Assembly: GCA_001800015.1 (NCBI GenBank)
Contig: MGUO01000060.1
Span: 9,349 to 16,347, forward strand
Reading direction: 5' to 3'
Length of the DNA: 6,999 nt
Source: Elusimicrobia bacterium RIFCSPHIGHO2_02_FULL_57_9
GTDB taxonomy: Bacteria > Elusimicrobiota > Elusimicrobia > UBA1565 > UBA9628
Part shown: positions 1 through 5,037 of the stretch, piece by piece
How the letters are laid out: each line of letters begins with the position of its first letter
Numbering within the stretch: the stretch's first letter is position 1
Position numbers and translations under genes: made by a program
The notes under the pieces: model-generated
Told to the model about the DNA's origin: nothing
What the model saw: only the letters and a program-made list of their open reading frames with translations
Database searches by the model: none

Positions 1-499
1 ACTGCTTGGCTTCTTCCAGGGCTTCACCCTGATGCTTCAATATCTCCTGGATTTCCCTTTCCGCCGCCTGTTTGGCCGCCTGGGTTGCGTCGATGATTTC
101 GCGTCGCAGCTTGCCTATCGCGGCTTCTTTTTCCGCGATCTGGCGTTCGCGCGCTTCCAATTCAAGCTGTAGCTGGCGGCGCTCCTCCTTGGATTTAAGA
201 TCCTCCTGGTATTGGAATTCATGCTTGAGCTCCTCCCGGAGCTGCTCCTCCATTTTCTGGTGGTCCTTGATGGAGGCTTCCCAGGCGTGGACGGTTTCCC
301 GCCAACGCTTGACCATCTCCTCCTTGCGGGTATTATCTTCGGCAAGCTGCTGGACTTGAAGCGCGGCTTTGTCGTGCGCTTCTTTGATGGCGGCATGCTC
401 CGCGGCTAGTTTGTGGAGGCGTTCCAAGGCCCAGCGCAGGGCCAGGCGGGCCGTTTCCAGGTCATTGACGGTTTCTACGTCGAAGTGTTCCTGTTCCAT
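1..499 (-). CDS. Coiled-coil protein of unknown function, 3' end outside window
   Basis: The reading frame is open from an ATG at 499 to the window edge, giving the first 166 residues; the C-terminus is missing. A purine-rich AAGGTAAGG stands directly upstream of the ATG and supports this start. The visible protein has no signal peptide or membrane segment. From about residue 10 it is almost all helix-forming and highly charged (Glu, Lys, Arg, Gln, Ala), with no proline in the visible part, which suggests one long cytoplasmic coiled coil. It begins MEQEHFDVETVNDLETARLA. It is last in a likely four-gene minus-strand operon after the receiver, PAP2 and small exported protein genes, 40 bases after the last of these. 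I do not recognise a family. A scaffold or structural role would fit, but low-complexity coils are poor evidence of function. The gene call is firm; the function is unknown. Confidence 0.8.
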   Translation of the reverse strand, partial: MEQEHFDVETVNDLETARLALRWALERLHKLAAEHAAIKEAHDKAALQVQQLAEDNTRKEEMVKRWRETVHAWEASIKDHQKMEEQLREELKHEFQYQEDLKSKEERRQLQLELEARERQIAEKEAAIGKLRREIIDATQAAKQAAEREIQEILKHQGEALEEAKQ

Positions 500-539
500 G
501 CCTTACCTTAAATAAGGGTGACAGGAGAATGTTACATTT

Positions 540-1004
540 TTAATACTTAGGGGGTTTGTATTGATACCAGTCGGCGAGGAGCTTTTGGAGCTGGGCGCGC
601 GCGCCCGCGCGAGGAAGAGGTTTTAGGCGAGGCCTATCGCCCTTGAGATCCTTGATCAGGGCATCATGAGATAATTCCAGAAAGGCTCCGGCCATGTCGA
701 GCGTAAACGTCCATTGATCGATATACATCTGGTCTGTTATTTGATGGTCCTCAAAAACAAACTCGACTCCGTATCCCCAAACGCTGATGAAGCTGGCCGT
801 ATGATTTCCCCCTTTATTTCCATGGATATCCTCGAGCGCGATATATTCTTTTTGATCCCTGGCGCCGTGCTTGATGATTTTGTCTAGAAGTTCGACCCAG
901 GGTTTTTCTTCGACCTGTATAGATCCGACTATCAATTCGGGAGCCTGCGCCCGTAGGGGGGCCTCCGCGAACAGGAGAAGCGCTATTGCCGCTTGGATTA
1001 TCAT
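540..1004 (-). CDS. Small exported protein of unknown function
   Basis: This is a 154-residue protein if the ATG at 1004 is used. A TTG at 1010 would add two residues. No good ribosome binding site is visible for either. Residues 1-21 form a signal peptide (MIIQAAIALLLFAEAPLRAQA) with an Ala-Gln-Ala cleavage site, so the mature protein of about 133 residues should be periplasmic or outside. The mature part is mixed alpha/beta by appearance, rich in aromatic residues in the middle (WGYGVEFVFED) and ends in WYQYKPPKY. It has no cysteine, no clear catalytic motif and no membrane segment. It lies 74 bases downstream of the PAP2-type gene and 40 bases upstream of the coiled-coil gene, all on one strand, so co-transcription is likely. 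No family is recognised. The reading frame is believable because of the signal peptide and its fit in the gene row. Confidence 0.72.
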   Translation of the reverse strand: MIIQAAIALLLFAEAPLRAQAPELIVGSIQVEEKPWVELLDKIIKHGARDQKEYIALEDIHGNKGGNHTASFISVWGYGVEFVFEDHQITDQMYIDQWTFTLDMAGAFLELSHDALIKDLKGDRPRLKPLPRAGARAQLQKLLADWYQYKPPKY

Positions 1005-1078
1005 AAACAAAGTGTAACCGGAAAGCTCGGCGGCCGCATGGGACTTTAGACCCAGAGAGTCCGGACTTCGGGCCCAGG

Positions 1079-1870
1079 TTAGTAAGGGTCGCGGGAGGGG
1101 AGGGTGAGAAAGAGGGGCTGGATATAGCCGTAAAGTTTTCCGGCCAGGACATAGATCGAGTAGGAGACGAAATAGGCGCCGAGCACATCCACGGAATAAT
1201 GGTTATGGGAAAGCAGAACGCAAACGGCCATGACGATAGAGCCTGACAGAAGCAGTAATTTCAGCCAGAAGGTCTCGAAGAATAGGAAGAACAAGAACGG
1301 AATGGAAGTGTGGCCCGAGAAGACGAATTCGTTTTGGAAAGTCCATGTCCCGATGAGATAGGAGAATAGGAAGTCAAGCTTGCTCATATCCATCATTCCC
1401 GTCGGATGGCCGATCGGGGAAAGGAATATGAATACGCCGCGGATAGCCAAGAATAAACTGAGCACAAACAGCAAAAACGGGATGCGTCTCGGGTAGTAGG
1501 CGATGGCGGCGCCGCCGGCGTAGAGGTTCAGGGCGAGCCAGCCCCAGGAAAGCATGGGCAGGACGTTGATCGTGGGCAACCGCCTTAAAAGCCAATCCGA
1601 GCCCGTGGGAAGTGTGCGCTGGTCCGCGACCCAGCCCAGTTGGGTATAAAGAAAATAGCTCAGCATGAACAGGGCCAATAGGCCGGAAAGAGTGATCACC
1701 CACCATTTGTAGTGCACCCCGTGCCATTCGTCCTTGATCTCATCGATTTCGGCGCGGGTTTCGCGCAGGAGTTTGCCGTGAAGCTCCTTGAGCTCTTCCG
1801 CGGACTCGCGGAAGCGCAGCTCCAGGCGTTTGATGTGCTGCTCGAGAGATTCGGTTCGCGGGGGTCCCAT
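1079..1870 (-). CDS. PAP2-superfamily membrane enzyme, sphingomyelin-synthase-like
   Basis: This is a 263-residue integral membrane protein. Residues 7-50 are a charged, probably cytoplasmic coiled coil. Hydrophobic segments follow at about 56-76, 104-125, 130-150, 164-176, 188-199, 204-221 and 228-247. Two motifs match the C-terminal PAP2 / sphingomyelin synthase group (PAP2_C): Ser-Gly-His-Thr at 185-188 and His-Tyr-Ser-Val-Asp-Val at 224-229, with Tyr233 following. In that family the two histidines and the aspartate (here H187, H224, D228) form the catalytic triad that moves a phospho-headgroup between lipids, or hydrolyses a lipid phosphate at the outer face of the membrane. The Cys-Gly-Asp usually before SGHT is not kept (Asn-Glu-Phe-Val-Phe here). 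An AGG a few bases before the ATG supports the start. It lies 15 bases after the receiver gene, so the two are almost surely co-transcribed. The exact substrate cannot be told. Confidence 0.85.
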   Translation of the reverse strand: MGPPRTESLEQHIKRLELRFRESAEELKELHGKLLRETRAEIDEIKDEWHGVHYKWWVITLSGLLALFMLSYFLYTQLGWVADQRTLPTGSDWLLRRLPTINVLPMLSWGWLALNLYAGGAAIAYYPRRIPFLLFVLSLFLAIRGVFIFLSPIGHPTGMMDMSKLDFLFSYLIGTWTFQNEFVFSGHTSIPFLFFLFFETFWLKLLLLSGSIVMAVCVLLSHNHYSVDVLGAYFVSYSIYVLAGKLYGYIQPLFLTLPSRDPY

Positions 1871-1885
1871 AAAACCTGCAAGCGT

Positions 1886-2272
1886 TTATTTGTGGTTGAG
1901 GGCTTGTTCCACCGCTTCTTTGAGTTTTTTGGGATCGAACGGTTTGCTGAAAAACCCGTTGACGGTGGGCACCGACTGGAATATCTGGCGCATATCGCCT
2001 TTGGCTGAGACGATTAAAACCGGGATTTTTTGGGTGCGGGGGTTATCCTTCATCTTGAGGCAGACGGTGTGGCCGTCCATGATTGGCATCATCACGTCGA
2101 GGATGACCAGATCGGGCAGGGGCGCTTTAGGATCGGCGGGCTCGATGCCCATCAGCCGAACCGCCTCTTCGCCATTATAGGCCTCCAGCACCTTATGGTT
2201 GATGGTTTCCATGACGAATTTAAGCAGCAGGACCACGGAAGGCTCGTCGTCCACGATGAGGATGTTGGCCAT
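1886..2272 (-). CDS. Stand-alone response regulator receiver protein (CheY-like)
   Basis: This 128-residue protein is one receiver domain with no output domain. All signature residues are present: the acidic pair Asp8-Asp9 (ILIVDDE), the phospho-acceptor Asp59 in LVILDVMMP, Ser89 in the VSA stretch at the Thr/Ser switch position, and Lys110-Pro111 in FSKPF. A short proline-containing insert (about residues 43-53, GIEPADPKAPL) lengthens the loop before the strand carrying Asp59. It should be phosphorylated by a histidine kinase not present in this window and signal by binding a partner protein. It is the first gene after a near-consensus promoter and is 15 bases upstream of the PAP2-type gene. 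The ATG at 2272 has only a weak ribosome binding site. Family confidence is very high. The output pathway is unknown, and a link to the membrane enzyme beside it is inference from operon structure. Confidence 0.95.
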   Translation of the reverse strand: MANILIVDDEPSVVLLLKFVMETINHKVLEAYNGEEAVRLMGIEPADPKAPLPDLVILDVMMPIMDGHTVCLKMKDNPRTQKIPVLIVSAKGDMRQIFQSVPTVNGFFSKPFDPKKLKEAVEQALNHK

Positions 2273-2319
2273 CTGTATTCAATTTATCAGTTCTCAGCAA
2301 GGGAGTCAAATTTTGATCT

Positions 2320-2348
2320 ATTATACTAGGCATGATTCGTCTTGTCAG
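2320..2348 (-). promoter_or_regulatory. Sigma70-type promoter for the receiver/PAP2 operon
   Basis: Read on the minus strand, CTGACA (2348-2343) is followed by exactly 17 bases and then TATAAT (2325-2320). This is 5/6 and 6/6 to the consensus with the ideal spacer. Transcription should begin near 2313, leaving a leader of about 40 bases before the receiver ATG at 2272. The -35 box lies inside the first codons of the divergent hydrolase gene, so the two genes share promoter DNA. Confidence 0.75.
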
Positions 2349-2808
2349 CGACGTCAAGCTCTTTCTCCAGGCCTTAAGCCGGGAGTTCCCGGACGTTTTT
2401 TCCCCTCCGCAGCCGCGGCGGCTGGCGCGGAAGGCCTGCGCGGCCGGAGAGCCGGCCCTGCGCGGGGAAGCCCGGGAGAAATTCGCAGAAAGAGTCGCCC
2501 ATTGGAGCGGAAAGATGGGCGTGCGCGCCAATCAAATCCGGATCAAGGACCAAAAGAGTTTGTGGGGAAGCTGTTCCGTCCAGGGCAACCTTAATTTTAA
2601 CTGGCGCATTATAATGGCTCCGGAGGGGATCGTCGATTATATCGTGATTCATGAGCTGGCGCATCTCTTGGAAATGAACCATTCGCCCCGGTTTTGGCGG
2701 CATGTGGAAGCTTGGTGCCCGGATTGGCGCACGCATCGCGGCTGGCTGCGGGCGAACAGCGGATTTCTTCGGGCACTTCGTTATCGAAATATGCTGATAA
2801 ATAAATAG
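2332..2808 (+). CDS. YgjP/COG1451-type metal-dependent hydrolase, short form
   Basis: This 158-residue protein ends in the signature of the YgjP-like (DUF45) zincin family. Arg70-Ile-Lys-Asp-Gln-Lys-Ser-Leu-Trp78-Gly-Ser-Cys81-Ser precedes HELAHLLEMNHSPRFW at 107-122. H107 and H111 plus H117 should bind the metal, and E108 is the catalytic base. There is no signal peptide, so it is cytoplasmic. Family members as I know them run to about 220-240 residues and have an N-terminal beta-rich part. That part is absent here, and residues 1-40 are unlike it, so this is a naturally short version or one with a shortened N-terminus. An in-frame TGA at 2314-2316 and no other start codon leave ATG 2332 as the start. 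It lies very close to promoter-like bases, with AGG only one base from the ATG, so the mRNA may be nearly leaderless. Its substrate is not known. Confidence 0.9.
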   Translation: MIRLVSDVKLFLQALSREFPDVFSPPQPRRLARKACAAGEPALRGEAREKFAERVAHWSGKMGVRANQIRIKDQKSLWGSCSVQGNLNFNWRIIMAPEGIVDYIVIHELAHLLEMNHSPRFWRHVEAWCPDWRTHRGWLRANSGFLRALRYRNMLINK

Positions 2809-2847
2809 TTTTTCATAGTTCATCCACGCCGGCGCGAATGAGAGTAG

Positions 2848-2857
2848 AGCCTAGGTC
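2848..2857 (+). repeat. Left copy of target-site duplication (AGCCTAGGTC)
   Basis: These ten bases recur exactly at 3039-3048, directly outside the other end of the inverted-repeat element. The preceding G (2847, and 3038 in the right copy) also matches, so the repeat can be counted as 11. A duplication of 10-13 bases fits the IS4 family as I know it. Confidence 0.7.
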
Positions 2858-2875
2858 CAATGCCGTTCACTTAAG
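2858..2875 (+). repeat. Left terminal inverted repeat of the MITE
   Basis: This is CAATGCCGTTCACTTAAG, which matches 16 of 18 positions of the inverted right end. The two mismatches are both transitions, at positions 5 and 7. Confidence 0.8.
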
Positions 2876-2887
2876 CGTTTTTTTGAA

Positions 2888-2922
2888 GCTTTCGTCCCGG
2901 CGGTTGTTTGCCGGGCGAAAGC
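2888..2922 (+). repeat. Hairpin with 13-bp stem inside the MITE
   Basis: GCTTTCG (2888-2894), a bulged T and CCCGGC (2896-2901) pair with GCCGGG (2910-2915) and CGAAAGC (2916-2922) around an 8-base loop. The T run (2878-2884) lies before rather than after the stem on this strand, so it is not a classical terminator. Confidence 0.75.
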
Positions 2923-2923
2923 C

Positions 2924-2940
2924 GCGAGCCCAAAGCTCGC
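2924..2940 (+). repeat. Hairpin GCGAGC/GCTCGC inside the MITE
   Basis: There is a perfect 6-bp stem with loop CCAAA, only one base after the previous hairpin. Confidence 0.65.
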
Positions 2941-2971
2941 AAATAACCGTTTAAAACAGATTTCAACGGAT

Positions 2972-2989
2972 CGGCGCGTTGACGCGCCG
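2972..2989 (+). repeat. Hairpin CGGCGCG/CGCGCCG inside the MITE
   Basis: There is a perfect 7-bp, all-G/C stem with the tetraloop TTGA, followed one base later by the next hairpin. Confidence 0.7.
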
Positions 2990-2990
2990 G

Positions 2991-3011
2991 AGTTTTCGCT
3001 TCGCGAAAACT
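2991..3011 (+). repeat. Hairpin AGTTTTCGC/GCGAAAACT inside the MITE
   Basis: There is a perfect 9-bp stem with loop TTC (3000-3002). Only TTTC follows it, so termination is possible but weak. Confidence 0.7.
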
Positions 3012-3020
3012 TTCAGAGGT

Positions 3021-3038
3021 CTTAAGTGAACAGTATTG
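3021..3038 (-). repeat. Right terminal inverted repeat of the MITE
   Basis: This is the inverted copy of 2858-2875, identical over the inner 11 bases. A GTG at 3026 within it opens a frame that leads into the next gene, but that is not a convincing start. Confidence 0.8.
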
Positions 3039-3048
3039 AGCCTAGGTC
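3039..3048 (+). repeat. Right copy of target-site duplication (AGCCTAGGTC)
   Basis: This is an exact repeat of 2848-2857. It also contains the CCTAGG that forms the 5' arm of the leader hairpin at 3041-3085. Confidence 0.7.
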
Positions 3049-3085
3049 TATTATCCCAGGCAGGATGGGACCAAAAGACCCTAGG
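3041..3085 (+). promoter_or_regulatory. Two-part hairpin in the leader of the exported-protein gene
   Basis: CCTAGGTC (3041-3048) pairs with GACCCTAGG (3077-3085) with one bulged C. Inside it, TCCCA (3054-3058) pairs with TGGGA (3066-3070). The 3' arm ends in AGG (3083-3085), the best ribosome binding site candidate for the ATG at 3092, so the hairpin could mask translation. Pairing is seen in the sequence; a regulatory role is inferred. Confidence 0.45.
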
Positions 3086-3091
3086 TTTGAG

Positions 3092-3955
3092 ATGGTCTTC
3101 CCGATATCCTATAAAACGATGGAAACAGCGTTACTTATGTACTTCCTCGTGCTTCCACTCTCCTGCTGGGCGCAAGAAGTCCAACTTCCAAAAGAGACGC
3201 TCTCCTATGAATGGGAGAAGGGTCTTTGGGATTCCAAAGAAGGTAGGCTAGAATACCTTCCGAAAATCGGTTCGAGTTTTTCCATTGATGAGGTATTCGC
3301 TGTGGCCGCAAAGTCCTCCGAAGGAATTATCCCTGAGGTGGCGGCGGGTTTTCGTGGATTTGAGGAAGCTTTCCCGGGTCTTCTCCAGAGGCTTAAGGAG
3401 TTCGGCGTAAGCATAGTCTTCCGGGAATACGATGGCACCATAATGTATTTATACCCAATGAGAGCGATTACCATCCCTTTGTCGCAAGAAGCTCGGCAAA
3501 GATACGAGCGAGTGCGCGCCCGTTACAGCCTCTCCTATGGGGCGCTTGCGGTCTTGGCCGAAGGAGGCCACTCTGTCGACCATATGCTTTGGTGGGAGTT
3601 CGGCAAGTCAGATGGCTATTGTAGCGTGCAGGATCCGGATTTCTCGGCTATCGCTTTCCGATACCAGAAGAAGGTGCTGGGGCACCTTGGTGTGGGTGAT
3701 TTTCCTACCAAGGCGGATCTGAAGCTTCATACCCAGCATAGGCACATATTAGGCACGCAAGGTTTTGAGTCTCACGAGCTGTTCATGGAGGGGGCGATCC
3801 ACTACTTGGCCAGTCTGAAAAGCCGGGACCTTCTGATGGGCCCGGGTAGTTGGCCGGAAAATCGTGCCTTAGCCAATTATGTGGAACGTTCTTTCAGGCG
3901 CGCCTCAACCCTCATTCTCTCTGGCGGGCCTCAAAGATCCAGCTGTTCGCGGTAA
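3092..3955 (+). CDS. Exported protein, possible zincin with degenerate active site
   Basis: The frame is open from a GTG at 3026, but that codon lies in the MITE end. I prefer the ATG at 3092, which has AGG six bases upstream and gives 287 residues. The next ATG (3119) is also possible. Residues 1-27 look like a signal peptide (n-region with Lys8, core ALLMYFLVLPLSCWA), so the protein is exported. Near the middle, LAEGGHSVDH (residues 155-164) resembles the HExxH helix of zinc peptidases with Ala in place of the first His. About 70 residues on, HELFMEGAIHYL (228-239) resembles the distal helix with a glutamate ligand (E233) of lethal-factor-like zincins. The stretch between has further histidines (HTQHRH, 213-218). 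G+C is lower than in neighbouring genes by eye, and with the MITE beside it this suggests a transferred gene. The family assignment is tentative. Confidence 0.7.
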   Translation: MVFPISYKTMETALLMYFLVLPLSCWAQEVQLPKETLSYEWEKGLWDSKEGRLEYLPKIGSSFSIDEVFAVAAKSSEGIIPEVAAGFRGFEEAFPGLLQRLKEFGVSIVFREYDGTIMYLYPMRAITIPLSQEARQRYERVRARYSLSYGALAVLAEGGHSVDHMLWWEFGKSDGYCSVQDPDFSAIAFRYQKKVLGHLGVGDFPTKADLKLHTQHRHILGTQGFESHELFMEGAIHYLASLKSRDLLMGPGSWPENRALANYVERSFRRASTLILSGGPQRSSCSR

Positions 3956-4007
3956 AACGCTGACGATCCTGTTGGCGCGCAGAGAACTCCTGCCGGAGTG
4001 AAGCGTT
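3956..4007 (+). repeat. Inverted repeat after the exported-protein gene
   Basis: AACGCT directly after the TAA (3956-3961) is inverted as AGCGTT (4002-4007). Inside lies the hairpin ACTCC-TGCC-GGAGT (3986-3999). No T run follows, so a terminator role is uncertain. The rest of the gap to 4127 shows no gene or clear signal. This is where the two convergent transcripts must end. Confidence 0.4.
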
Positions 4008-4127
4008 AGTTATTCGGTGGCGAGCTTATTAAGCAGCGCGGGCCGTCCACCCGTCGACCCTGGTGTTGACGCAGACGAATATGGTTTTACGGCAGGGAAT
4101 TTTCTTTCTATCCATTGGCGGGAGCTC

Positions 4128-5033
4128 CTATCGCACCGTGCTTAATATTGGGTGCGGTGCGCGATTCTTGGCGATGAGCGTTGAAATCCACCAGGCCCCC
4201 GCGAAGGTTAAAATCAGCCCGCTTATCTGGGCCAGGCCGATGGTCTCCTGGCCCAGACCCCAAGAAAAGATGACTGTGAGCGCCGGATAGGAAAGCATGA
4301 TGGTCGTGGCCTTGGCCAAGTCGATGCGCCGGATGGCCAGATACCACAAGATCAGGTTCACCGAATTCATGAGCACGCCTTGCGCCAGAATAAGGAGCAT
4401 TCCCTCTTTAGTCCAGTTAGGAACTGTGACTGGATTGCGCCAGAAAACCCATAGAGCCAGAGGCAGCATGCTTAATGTGCCGTAAAAAACCCGGCCGCCG
4501 GCGATGGTCACCGCGTCGACATCCGCGGGCAGGCGCTTGGCGAATATATGAGAGACTTGAAACATCCAAGGCGTCAGCAATATGATGAGATCGCCTTTCC
4601 AGCGGGGACTTCCGAGATCACAAAGCATGATTAATCCAGTCCCGGCGATAACCAGCGCCTTGCCCGCCGCTTGTGAAATGCCGATGCGCTCTCCCAAAAC
4701 CCAGCGGCATAACATGGCGGAATAGAGAATTTCAACCTGGGCCATGATGGCAGCGTTAGCCGGCGTGGTGTAGCTGAGAGCCGTGATAAATAAATACGAG
4801 GTTAGGGCGCTGCCGAAAAAACCCATAAAGAAAAACGGCCCGCGAAGCTCCTTTGAGAAAATAAGTTTCCAACGATTTTTCAACATCAGGGCCGGGGTCA
4901 TGACCAGCAACCCCATGATCAGGCCGGCCGAGGCGAAAATAACCGGTGTAAAGTGCGCCGTGCCCGCTTTGGCCAGCAAGGGCCATAAGGCGGTAATAAC
5001 CCAGTCGAGAAGCAGCGCCGTCAGGGGAGACAC
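4128..5033 (-). CDS. EamA-family (DMT superfamily) transporter
   Basis: This is a 301-residue protein with about ten hydrophobic segments arranged as two EamA repeats, roughly residues 5-137 and 149-286. The end of repeat 1 has the usual pattern TTPANAAIMAQVEILYSAML followed by LGER (113-116). The matching part of repeat 2 is IDLAKATTIMLSYPALTVIF, then a Gly-Gln-Glu and a final helix ending in FAGAWW. Such proteins are inner-membrane metabolite or drug exporters; the substrate cannot be read from sequence. The start is a GTG at 5033 without a clear ribosome binding site. It comes 4 bases after the stop of the PpiC gene, so translation is probably coupled to that gene and the two form an operon. 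The N-terminus begins straight into the first membrane helix, as expected. The full family length suggests an intact gene. Confidence 0.9.
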   Translation of the reverse strand: MSPLTALLLDWVITALWPLLAKAGTAHFTPVIFASAGLIMGLLVMTPALMLKNRWKLIFSKELRGPFFFMGFFGSALTSYLFITALSYTTPANAAIMAQVEILYSAMLCRWVLGERIGISQAAGKALVIAGTGLIMLCDLGSPRWKGDLIILLTPWMFQVSHIFAKRLPADVDAVTIAGGRVFYGTLSMLPLALWVFWRNPVTVPNWTKEGMLLILAQGVLMNSVNLILWYLAIRRIDLAKATTIMLSYPALTVIFSWGLGQETIGLAQISGLILTFAGAWWISTLIAKNRAPHPILSTVR

Positions 5034-5037
5034 GGAT

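Larger units (their letters stand above)
2858..3038. mobile_element. 181-bp IS4-type MITE (transposase-less)
   Basis: The element begins CAATGCCGTTCACTTAAG (2858-2875) and ends with an inverted copy (3021-3038), which reads CAATACTGTTCACTTAAG on the other strand. The two match at 16 of 18 positions, and the inner 11 are identical. Ten-base direct repeats flank it. No open frame of useful length lies inside, so it must have been moved by a transposase made elsewhere. From memory, the ends of E. coli IS4 read close to TAATGCCGATCAGTTAAG, which would be 15/18 to the left end. Together with the 10-11 base duplication this suggests IS4-type mobilisation. The interior holds T7 (2878-2884) and several strong hairpins. 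The structure is read directly from the sequence; the family call rests on recall and needs a database search. Confidence 0.72.

Noticed and set aside
501..517. CCTTA-AA-TAAGG near-palindrome upstream of the coiled-coil gene
   Set aside because: The arms are only 5 bp and mostly reflect the purine-rich ribosome binding site. There is no evidence for an operator.
1041..1067. Palindrome AGTCCGGACT (1058-1067) and GGACT/AGTCC arms between the PAP2 and small-protein genes
   Set aside because: It is short, has no T run on the transcribed strand, and is not convincing as a terminator or operator.
814..1188. 124-residue minus-strand frame bridging the small exported protein and PAP2 genes
   Set aside because: It overlaps the ends of two better supported genes in another frame and looks like low-complexity Ser/Pro/Arg translation.
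2878..2922. T7 run plus hairpin as a rho-independent terminator for the hydrolase gene
   Set aside because: On the plus strand the T run comes before the stem, and on the minus strand the stem is followed by A residues. The order is wrong in both directions.
2847..3050. TA-flanked IS630-type reading of the element (TA at 2845-2846 and 3049-3050)
   Set aside because: It would push the ends outward to where the inverted match is poor and ignore the exact 10-base direct repeat. The IS4-type reading explains both.
3026..3091. GTG at 3026 as the start of the exported-protein gene
   Set aside because: It lies inside the MITE terminal repeat, has no ribosome binding site, and would put about 35 non-signal residues before the signal peptide. 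ATG 3092 fits better.
3956..4007. Integron attC site after the exported-protein gene
   Set aside because: The AACGCT/AGCGTT arms lack the core-site consensus (RYYYAAC/GTTRRRY), and there is no integrase or cassette array.
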